A DNA stretch of 64,000 nucleotides from Sipunculus nudus (Eukaryota > Annelida > Sipuncula > Golfingiida > Sipunculidae), in the NCBI GenBank assembly GCA_026874595.1, contig CM049306.1, positions 110,310,142 to 110,374,141 of the forward strand. Reading direction: 5' to 3'. Shown here piece after piece: positions 14,001 to 26,000 of this stretch. Position 1 is the first letter of the stretch. The number at the start of each line of letters is the position of its first letter. The notes under the pieces are model-generated. The model saw nothing but the letters and a program-made list of their open reading frames with translations. It was not told where the DNA came from and ran no database searches. A program made the position numbers and the translations under genes.

Positions 14001-17000
14001 TAATCTCAAGCAAATAATTCTAAATATCACAAAGTGTATGCAAATTAATAATTTGAACCAATGTTGGTCCTGCTGTTAACCCATTAGTAACTTTTTTTAT
14101 TGCTCTGAACATTCATGGTCTCATGCCTTGAGTGTCAGTAACATGGAGCAAGCCCTGAGTGTCAGTAAAATACAGTAAGCCCTGAGTGTCAGTATCATAC
14201 AGCAAGCCCACTGTGTCAGTAACATACAGCAAGCCCACTGGGTCAGTAACATACAGCAAGCCCACTGTGTCATTAACATACAGCAAGCCCACTGTGTCAG
14301 TAACATACAGCAAGCCCACTGTGTCAGTAACATACAGGAAGTCCACTGGGTCAGTAACATACAGCAAGCCAACTGTGTCAGTAACATACAGCAAGCCAAC
14401 TGTGTCAGTAACATACAGCAAGCCCATTGTGTCAGTAACATACAGCAAGCCCAGTGTCAGTAACATACAGGAAGCCCACTGGGTCAGTAACATACAGCAA
14501 GCCAACTGTGTCAGTAACATACAGGAAGCCCTGAGTGTCAGTAACATACAGCAAGCCCACTGTGTCAGTAACATACAGCAAGCCCTGAGTGTCAGTAACA
14601 TATAGCAAGCCCTCAGTGTCAGAAACATACAGCAAGCCCTGAGTGTCAGTAACATAAAGCAAGACCAGTGTCAGTAACATACAGCAAGCCCACTGTGTCA
14701 GTAACATACAGCAAGCCCACTGTGTCAGTAACATACAGCAAGCCCACTGTGTCAGTAACATACAGCAAGCCCTGAGTGTCAGTAACATACAGCAAGCCCT
14801 GACTGTCAGTAACAAACAGCAAGCCCTGAGTGTCAGTTACATACAGGAAGCCCACTGAGTCAGTAACATACAGCAAGCCCACTGTGTCAGTAACATACAG
14901 GAAGCCCTGAGTGTCAGTAACATACAGCAAGCCCTGAGTGTCAGTAACAAACAGCAAGCCCTGAGTGTCAGTAACATACAGCAAGCCCTGAGTGTCAGAA
15001 ACAGCAAGCCAACTGTGTCAGTTACATACAGCAAGCCCACTGTGTCAGTAACATACAGCAAGCCCATTGTTTCAGTAACATACAGCAAGCCCAGTGTCAG
15101 TAACATACAGGAAGCCCACTGGGTCAGTAACATACAGCAAGCCAACTGTGTCAGTAACATACAGGAAGCCCTGAGTGTCAGTAACATACAGCAAGCCCTG
15201 AGTGTCAGTAACATACAGCAAGCCCTGACTGTCAGTAACAAACAGCAAGCCCTGAGTGTCAGTAACATACAGCAAGCCCTGACTGTCAGTAACAAACAGC
15301 AAGCCCTGAGTGTCAGTAACATACAGCAAGCCCTGAGTGTCAGAAACATACAGCAAGCCCTGAGTGTCAGTAACATACAGCAAGCCCTGACTGTCAGTAA
15401 CAAACAGCAAGCCCTGAGTGTCAGTAACATACAGCAAGCCCTGAGTGTCAGAAACATACAGCAAGCCCTGAGTGTCAGTAACATACAGCAAGCCCTCAGT
15501 GTCAGAAACATACAGCAAGCCCTCAGTGTCAGTAACATACAGCAAGCCCTCAGTGTCAGTAACATACAGCAAGCCCTCAGTGTCAGAAACATACAGCAAG
15601 CCCACTGTGTCAGCAACATACAGCAAGCCCACTGTGTCAGTAACATACAGCAAGCCAACTGTGTCAGTAACATAGAGCAAGCCCTGAGTGACAGTAACAA
15701 ACAGCAAGCCCTGAGTGTCAGTAGCATACAGCAAGCCTGAGTATCAGTAACATACAGCAAGCCCTCAGTGTCAGTAACATACAGCAAGCCCTGAGTGTCT
15801 GTAACAAACAGCAAGCCCACTGTGTCAGTAACATACAGCAAGCCAACTGTGTCAGTAACATACAGCAAGCCAACTGTGTCAGTAACATACAGCAAGCCCA
15901 CTGTGTCAGTAACATACAGCAAGCCACCTGTGTCAGTAACATACAGCAAGCCCAGAGTGTCAGTAACATACAGCAAGCCCACTGTGTCAGTAAAATACCA
16001 CAAGCCCACTATTTTTGCCAGGACTACCCACTTCTAAAAATAGGGATTCAGTGTTTGACAGAGCTGACACTCCATCCATGTCACCATTCAGTATACAGAA
16101 ACAATTACATCATAAAGCAGAACCACAGCAGGTTTTGTGTTGCGCTGTTCCATCTGAAGATAGCGTCGCTCAAGTAGTTTACGACATTCAGCACAAGTCC
16201 GGATGTGCAGTTCCCCCTCTGGGCTCATGATAGAATTAAGGCTGCTGTTGCTACTGGAGCGATGAAATCCGTTTTCATCTCCACTGAACTGAAAGGCAGG
16301 GTTGGTAAGCTGTTCTGAAACAAAGAAACAGAAATAGTAACAGATTCTGAAGAGAGAAAAGACTCCCTGATAAGGGGAACAACAAGAGTATATTAAACAC
16401 TTGAAAGCACAGTGTATAAATTCAGCAAGGTTTGTTGAGGTATAAAGTTTAGTAAAATTCTCAACTCAGGGACTTCAATTGTATGTAGCTGTAGCTTTTG
16501 ACCATATCACACAATCATGGTCATCAGTCTAGCGCACCTGACAACAAATCAGGTGTTGTTACATGACCACAGGGTTGTCAGAGGTGCATGGGTGTATTGG
16601 TGGTAACAGAAATAAGTACAGATGGCATGGATTTATATCTTTACAAATGTCTCTTGTTTAAGCTATAGACCTTAACTACAGATGTGGGTATTGAAATGAA
16701 GTTTGAAGGTCTCAAAACAGAAGTGACATATCTGTATGATGAGAAGCACTCTGAGGGGGATTACCTGTTAAACAAAATATCATTAGATGGAGTAGAGGAA
16801 AAAATTAGAAAGGGAACTGAAGTGAATGTGAGTTTTTTTTCAATGTGGAAGGAGTAGTATGACTCATGGGTATATTCCTTATGACCAAGATTTTGTCTGT
16901 GACTATGTCACAACTAAATCTTTTTTTAGGCCAAAAAAAGGCATGGTTCTCAGACACTTTTTTTCAGAAATCATTGCAGGTGGGTGATATATTATTTTTT

Positions 17001-20000
17001 ACCTTTCTTGTGCGTTTTGATAAAAATGTCATATGATCAGGGAAAAGCATGTAAATAACAGAATATTTTGCTAAACAAGCAGAAGCACTACATAACATAG
17101 GAAAATTGTATTATTTTATTTTCTTGAAAGATGAAAATCAAAATCAATATTTTTGAAGTGGGGGGGGGTTAAAATCTGCATGGCCTGTGTCTGATAACCC
17201 CATACCTTTTTCTTCTTTTGGCCCTATATATTAGCATTTCAAAAGCTAAGAGGAAATGGCCCTATTATTTGGTGACAATCAAATACTAAATATATGATTG
17301 TCATACTAATACTCTAATATGACTAGCAGTAACTAGAATATCAGCAGAAGCTGACAAAAGCCCTCAGCCAAAAGAATAGTGTTTATTGGTTGAAACATTA
17401 ACAAGTATGAAATATCTGTTCTCACATGGATGTATATCTGTACATATGTCTCTTGTTTAAGTTATAAATTTGAACTAGACAGCTAGGTAGTACCTTTGCA
17501 AGTCTAGTAAATGTACCTATGTTTAATTGCTTTTTAGAAACATTGCTCAGAAGCAAAAAAGTAACAATAAATCATAAAAATGATGATAACGCAGGTGGCA
17601 CAACCAACATATTGCAGCAGTTACAGATCATCAGGGCAAATAACCATACCATGTTTTATAACAATCAACCCAGTCATTCCTGACAAATAAGCTCCTATTT
17701 TTTTTTTATAATTAGCTTTGTAGCTTTGTGACCCTGAAAAGTAGGTTAATATACATCTGCATTGAGGAAATAAAATTCCCGCGTTAATTGAAAGTTAATT
17801 GACACAGACAAACAGACAGCTGGACAGATTGTTATTATGATACATGTATTTCTATTGCTCAAAATTCACAAAGAGGACATCCTCTGAAGCGCTTTACATA
17901 AAAAGAGGTCAGTATAATATTAAAATGACACAGCATGAATTAATAGATGAATAGATAATGATAGCTCAAACACTAGAATCAATAATAAATAGTGATTATA
18001 AACTAAAATATGATATTGCACCTTATATGAGTTTTCCTGTTGAGTGTAAACTATTTATATCTGTAGCATCATGTCCTTAGAAACTGACCAGCTAATAAAA
18101 AATGCATGGCATGATCAAGTTTAGTCATAGGCACATATAAACAGGTATGTTTTAAAACCTTTTTAAAGACAGTCAGACTTTCAACTTTTCGGATTGCATC
18201 AGTTAAGGAATTCCACTCATGTGCTGAGGCATACTGGAAGGTCCTGCCACCCCAAGACCTTAATCTGGTTTTTGGCAAAATTAGGTTATTGCTTGATGAG
18301 CATAGGGACCTGGTAGGTTGGTATTGAAACATATTGGCAATGTAACCTGAAGCATTTCCCTGCAAATCCTTAAATGTTAACAGCAACACTTTGTATATAA
18401 TGCGGCTCTGGATAGGCAGCCAGTGAAGGTTGGCTAACACAGGAGTTATGCTGTCAGAATGATCCTAATTATGATCCCAACCACTGTATTCTCTACCCTT
18501 TGTAGGCGACCAATAGCATGATTTTGGAGCCCATATAAGAGACAGTAGGCATAATCTAGTCTGGAGGTCACATGTTACTGTATGAGAGTCTTGAAGGCAG
18601 ATGTTGTTAGTTATTTCCTGATGTAGGAAATGTTTAACATCTGCAGGTAGGTGCTTTTACATACTGAGCTAATGTGAGTCTCCATGGACATGTTACCATC
18701 ATATGTTACTCCTAGGTTCCTTGCAGTGACACTAGGAGTGATGGTTGTATCCCCAACTCTCACCTCTATATCTGGTAATTATGCCAACTTTTGTTTTGTA
18801 CCATAGATGATGAGTTCAGTCTTATCATCATTTAACTGCAGAAAATTGCACTGCATCCATGACCTAATATCTGCCATGCAGGCTTCAGAAGAGATGGCCT
18901 GAATGGTCTCAGTGGGAGGTTTAAAGCACATGTAAAGCTGTGAATCATCAAGGTAGAAGTGTCTACTCAGGCCATGTTTCTCAATGATGTTTCCAAGGGG
19001 AGTGGTGTAACAAGTGAAAAGCAGAGTTCTCAAAACTGAGCCTTGGGGTACGCCATAGTCAAGGGCACTGGGCTAGGAAGTGGTATCTTTCACCAGTACA
19101 GACTGAGTCCTACCCCCTCAGGTAAGTACTGAACTGGTTCAATGGATCTCCTTGGATGCCGAATGTGTTATTCAGTCCATGCAGCAAGACTTGGTGATCG
19201 ATAGTATCAAATGCGGTGGAGAGATCCATTAACATTAGTACAGCTAGGCAGCTGTTATCTACAGCAGCATTGATATATGACTGTACTTTAACTAAGTTGT
19301 TTCAGTGAATGGTGCTCTTGGTAAGCAGATTGCATTTGCTCAAGAAGACAATGCTGGTTCAAGTGTTCCTTCAAGCGTCAAGCCAACACTTTTTCAACCA
19401 CAGATGGCTTGGTGACACCAATAGCTCATCAGCCTGTCCATGTAACAGGACCTATAAAACTGACCTGATCTGGTACTGTCTGTCCATGTAACAGGACCTA
19501 TACAACTGAACTGATCTGGTACTGTCTGTCCATGTAACAGGACCTATAAAACCAACCTGATCTGGTACTGTCTGTCCATGTAACAAGACCTTTTAAACTA
19601 ACCTGATCTGGTACTGTCTGTCCATGTAACAGGACCTATAAAACTGACCTGATCTGGTACTGTCTGTCCATGTAACAGGACCTATAAAACCGACCTGATA
19701 TGGTACTGTCTGTCCATGTAACAGGACCTATAAAACTGACCTGATCTGGTACTGTCTGTCCATGAAACAGGACCTATACAACTGACCTGATCTGGGACCG
19801 TCTGTCCATGTAACAGGACCTATACAACTGACTTGATCTGGTACTGTCTGTCCATGTAACATGACCTATAAAACTGACCTGATCTGGTACTGTCTGTCCA
19901 TGTAAAAGGACCTATAAAACTGACCTGATCTGGTACTGTCTGTCCATGTTACAGAACCTATAAAACTGACCTGATCTGGTACTGTCTGTCCATGTAACAG

Positions 20001-23000
20001 AACCTATACAACTGACCTGATCTGGTACTGTCTGTCCATGTAACAGGACCTATACAACTGACCTGATCTGGTACTGTCTGTCCATGTTACAGGACCTATA
20101 AAACTGACCTGATCTGGTACTGTCTGTCCATGTAACAGGACCTATAAAACCGACGTGATCTGGAACTGTCTGTCCATGTAAAAGGACCTATAAAACTGAC
20201 CTGATCTGGTACTGTCTGTCTATGTAACAGGACCTATAAAACTGACCTGATCTGGTACTGTCTGTCCATGTAACAGGACCTATACAACTGACCTGGTCTG
20301 GTACTGTCTGTCCATGTAAAAGGACCTATACAACTGACCTGATCTAGTACTGTCTGTCCATGTAACAGGACCTATACAACTGACCTGATCTGGTACTGTC
20401 TGTCCATGTAAAAGGACCTATAACACTGAACTGATCTGGTACTGTCTGTCCATGTAATGGGACCTATAAAACTGACCTGATCTGGTACTGTCTGTCTATG
20501 TAACATGACCTATAAAACTGACCTAATCTGGTACTGTCTATCCATGTAACAGGACCTATACAACTGACCTGATCTGGTACTGTCTGTCCATGAAACAGGA
20601 CCTATACAACTGACTTGATCTGGTACTGTCTGTCCATGTAACAGGACCTATACAACTGAACTGATCGGGTACTGTCTCTCCATGTAACAGGACCTATACA
20701 ACTGACCTGATCTGGTACTGTCTGTCCATGTAACAGGACCTATAAAACTGACCTGATCTGGTACTGTCTGTCCATGTAACAGGACCTATAAAACTGAACT
20801 GATCTGGTACTGTCTTTTCCTGGTCCGCCATTTGTTCAAGCAAAAGCACATCATTTGAAGGGAATGAGAGATTTGGGTTGGTTTAGGGTTTGGTGGAGGG
20901 TTCCTTGTTATTTCATCATTTAAGTTTATATTAAAAATCTATTTACACATTCGATTACATGTAACATCCTCCCAAAGTTCAGGGAGCTGTAAATTATTTA
21001 CTCTGTACAGGATTCAATGACATATTTTTATTAAAGGAATGTGCGATTGTTAAAATTACCCAGCCTGACCTGATGATTGAAGTAGGGTTCTTGCTATGGC
21101 TAAGGTTACTTACAGTCAGCTCGCCAAACTCAATCACCACAAGATTTATAATGTTATCTTAAAAGGATTTTCAGAAAACTGTGAAAGGGAATTAACAAAT
21201 TGTACTCACGGGCAAATGTGAATGACAAGAACTGGGAGCAGTTGTGACATATGATTCCTCCACAAAGGCGACAGTGGTGGCGCCGCCTAGTGAGGGAAAA
21301 AGAACGACCACAGGTTGTGCAAAGATTTACTTCTGAGTCTGGAGCCCAAGGAACAACACTCTTCTCAAAGGCTGCAAATAGAGCAAACAAAATATAAATA
21401 TGAAGTAATACAGAAGCCACAGATGAAATTGTGAATGTGCATGTGTTTTAGAGACCTATTTGTCATGAAAATCCTGAATGATGATAACTTGTATTTGAAA
21501 ACAATGGAGCTAAATCTCCTTTCCTTTGTGGTATAAAACACAAAAAGTTAAAACAAATGTATCACATCTGCAATTTGTATTTCATTTGCTTCTTGTCATA
21601 TGAAGGCATGGCATGGCTCTGATGCAATAATCTTGAATTTCTTGTCTTGTGTGGCAGTGATCTTGAGTTTCTAGACTAGTGTTGCAGTAATCTTGAGTTT
21701 CTTGTCTCTTGGCTGACCACACTGCAGGCTCAGAAGTGTCCCAAGAATTGCTGTTGGGTTCCTAACTAATCAAACAAAAATAAACAGAACCCAAAAATGG
21801 GCTTGGCCTTTCTCGAGAGTAATATATTTTCTATATGTAAATGTGTTAAAAGATGAAATTATGGGGCCTGAAATACATTTTATTTGCCAAAAAACTGCAC
21901 ACATGGTTATACAATACCTCTTCTTTTACTTGCTTCTGTGGGTGCATCAGGTCCAATCAGTTTGTCCAGCCTGATGAGAAGTTTATTGGTCTCGACTACA
22001 AATCTGTCAACTCTAGCACCACGCACACTCTTAAAGGCATCTGTGTAACTCCTAGTGGCACCTGTAAAAAGTTTGTATAACAACCGTTATAACTCTGCAA
22101 TTATTATTGCATGTGCTGACATAAACACAATAGGATTAATAGTTCTTTTCACTCTTTTGGGTAAAAATGGGACTTGAGTACGAGAAAGCTATCAAGGATG
22201 CATAGACATGCTAACATTCAGGTAAATACATCACCATACTGAACTAAACATGAAAATGCAAAACCTACAGCAGTTCTACAGCAGGTAAATGACAGTACAA
22301 GTCCTTCTTTTAATCCTAGCATTATGCATCACAGCCATTTATGCATCCCGTCAATTGGAAAAGGGGGGGGGGGGGGGTAGGGACCTAGTTCAGCTGATCA
22401 AGACAATTGCCCTCAAGTCAAGCGTATTTGGTGAACTAGTTGTGACTACTCCACTGGCTCACCTCTTGGCCTGTTGCCAAATCTGAAATACCGGTAGTTG
22501 GCAGTCTGCCACAACTATTTATGGATACAGAGAAAGTCTTTGCCTATTGCAAAATTTGTTTATAAATATTAAAAGACTTTGACTACAATGCTTTTTCAAG
22601 CTGGCATATTATTTTTTAACAAATCGTTTAGAATAATAATAGATGTTCCTGTGATATTATTGGTTAAGATGACAGATGACTCCTACCAATTCTTGATGCA
22701 GTTGGCACCACCAATACCTTACTTTCAAATGAGAGTCATGTGACCATATTTGCTTCAAATTTTGTGATGACAGCTTCTCCTATTTCTGAGATAGTAATCT
22801 TAGAATGCTTATTTGGCCAAATGACTAAATTAAGTTTCCTGTTAAAATAAAAACTGGAACCATTCAAACACACTAGAGAGAGCTTGTTTCTGAGATTATT
22901 TCTTTTCAATATTAAAATTTTTGTCTTGACAGTTTTAGAGAAGTTTTTTAATTTTTTTTAAGCTTTTTCCTTATAAAATCTAAGTCAATGCAGATAGCAA

Positions 23001-26000
23001 AAAAATAACCTTTTTAAAGAGTTTAAAAGATGACTGATTTTTTGCATAAAATTTAGTGATACTAGCTCCTGTCATTTTTGACATAGCATGGGATAACACA
23101 CAGATCCCATAAGCTCACAGGTTTGCTAAAAATGACTTAAGCTTAACTAAAAATTAACATTTTAAGTGCCAGATGATAGAACCAGAGAAGTTCTAAACGT
23201 TTGTTGAGGCTTCTTATACCAGTTATTGCAGATGCCAGGTCTAATGGTGCATTAAAACACTGCAGCTGATATCAAAACTTATTTTGCTGACAGCATCAAA
23301 ATCATCAACTTGCTAATAGGGTAAGATTAACACTTCATAAATATTCTCATGCAAATGAAAAAGAAATTAAGCATATGTATGGCAGAACATCCCAAAAATG
23401 TTTGGAGCTGAAATAAAATGTTTTACATGCATGTACACATCAGAAAAGGGGTCAAGTTGAAAGAGATCTTGGTGAGATTTTTTTTGACATTTTGTCTGTC
23501 TTCAAATAGATTAGGGTTAGTTTATGACAGGCGCCTAGATAAGGGTTAGTTTGTGACATGAGCCTAGATAAGGGTTAGTTTGTGACATGCGCCTTGATTG
23601 GGGTAAGTTTGTGACAGGTGCCTACATAAGGGTTAGTTTGTGACAGGCACCTAGATTAGGGTTAGTTGGGGCAGCTGCCTAGATTAGGGTTTGTTTTTGA
23701 AGGGCATCTAGATAAGGGTTAGTTTGTGACAGGCGCCTAGATTAGGGTTAGTTAGGGCAGCCGCCTAGATTAGGATTTGTTTGTGAAGGCAATCTAGATA
23801 AGGGTTAGTTTGTGAAAGGCGCCTAGATTAGGGTTAGTTGGGGCAGCCGCCTTCATTAGGGTTTATTTGTGACAGGTGCCTAGATAAGGGTTAGTTTGTG
23901 ACAGGCGCCCAGATAAGGGTTAGTTGGGGCAGCCACCTACATTAGGGTCTGTTTGTGAAAAGCACCTAGAGAAGGGTTAGTTTGTGACAGCCGCCTAGAT
24001 TAGGGTAAGTTTGTGACAGGCGCTTAGATTAGGGTTAGTTTGGGCAGCCGCCTAGATGAGGGTTTGTTTCTGAAGGGCACCTAGATAAAAGTTAGTTTGT
24101 GACAGCCGCCTAGATTAGGGTAAGCTTGTGACAGGCGCCTAGATTAGGGTTAGTTTGGGCAGCCGCCTAGATGAGGGTTTGTTAGTGAAGGGCACCTAGA
24201 TAAGGGTTAGTTTGTGACAGGCTTTGCAAATGCTGAAGTTTTAAACAACAAGTATAGAAAATATATATTTTTATGCATATTTTGACACTTTAATCCAAAA
24301 GCCATTATCTCAGCAAAAATTAAGAAAATTGTTTAACTACTCATACTGACCAGCAGGGTCGGCAAGTTTAGGCGGGAAGGTTTAACCATAGGTTATAACC
24401 TGGTTAAAACTGCCCCACCTTAAACAGGTTTTAGGCACCAAAAACGCCTAAAACCTATATTGTTTAAATTATTGACTTAAATGTCTATAAACTACCAAAC
24501 TGGTTAGGGTGATGCAGTTATATATAGGTTTCTTGAGCATGAGACTTTGTTTGTGTGGCACTTAGTTTAATTGGCCAATGTAATGCCATTATCAGGACAC
24601 CTTGGGTTTCCTGATGAGTGCCCTGCTACCTGGAAAGATGTAGTCAAGCCACCAGTATGGCTCTAGTAAGGCAGGGTATCAGAGGGGGAGGCCATGCTTG
24701 ATTAGACCAGTTAATGATATGTTAGTGAGACTACAGTATTAAGGACTATTCATCAGTGTAAATGGAACAACTTTTTAAATTCGGGAAAAACTTCTTTCAC
24801 AAATATCACAAAATTTAATTCCTTGTGATCATAAAGCCAATTAAAGTATCTGGTTATAAGCATACAGTATGAGCATTCTTTTATAAATTGGCTGTAATGG
24901 CAGTAAAGGAGGTGGGAAACCTCAGAACATGATTTAGGGATACAAGCTAAAACTGTCAGAGAACTGTGTTCATATGGAAAACTGATGTAGTGTTGTATTC
25001 ATTTGTTGCAATTTTGTATCATGGTTTAATTTGTTTAGTTTGAATAAAGTGTTCCTCACTTTTAATTTGTTGAGCATATCCGTTAATGCATTTAGCTGTG
25101 CAACAATAAAGCATAGTTAAAATGAAAGTCTTAAGTGAGGGTAAGTAAGGTTTTAGGCAGTTAAAGGCAGTTTTAGGCAGGTTATTACCTATTTTAGGCA
25201 GGTAAAAGCAGGTTTTAGGCTCTGCCCTGCTGAAAACAGGTTTTGGGCAGCCTTGCTCAACCCTGCTGACCAGTGTAGTAAAGACTCACCATTTACAAAA
25301 ACCCTGTTGTCACAAAGACAAATTGCTCAGGGGAAAACATTGGGCCGAACCAGAAATCAACATGGCCGGACGTACCAACCCTTTCCCTAGAAAAGCAAGC
25401 TTCCCTAGCGAGACAGTTCGGTCCGCTTTTATCTCATCCTGTAACACATCCCTTCTGCTATCAGAACAAGACTATCCAAGGATTCACACCTTCGGTGAAC
25501 TAGGTGGTGGTAATTTTCTAATTACTTCAAACCACCATTTCAGGGGCCACAAAGTTTGCCATCATCCCGGACAAGCCCCCATTTGTTACAAAGACAAATT
25601 GCTCAGGTGAAAACATTGGGCCGATACCGGAATCAAACCCATGTTGGTAGCGCACAAGTCCGGCATACCAACCACTTTGCTAGAAAAGCAGCTCCACTAG
25701 CGAGACAGTTCGGTCTGCTTTTATGTCACCCTGACCGTAACACTGTGTAGTGAAGAATCAACTTTTAAGAAGTACACCATGCAATGATACGATTCAATGA
25801 TTAAGAAGACACCAGGGATCAATTTAAAACCCATGCAGGGAGCTTGTGTTGAGCTGATTCTGTACTTCTGTTACCTAGTTCCTGTGGTTCCCACATGGAG
25901 GGGTCAATGCCAGCAACGTCCAGTGATGTAGATCCTGCCACCTCAGCTTCCGCCGGGGCAGGAATATGTTCTGGAGAGCCACCATCCTCTTCCTGCCTCA

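Noticed and set aside
14837-16009. 390-codon open frame on the minus strand (and 241 codons on plus)
   Set aside because: It is the translation of a 27-bp minisatellite inside an RBSN intron; the other frames and strand are equally open.
14113-16010. CRISPR-like spacing of short direct repeats
   Set aside because: Units are contiguous without unique spacers, in a eukaryotic intron.
25578-25745. tRNA gene
   Set aside because: B-box-like sequence is present but there is no complete cloverleaf; two direct copies with shared tails indicate a SINE.
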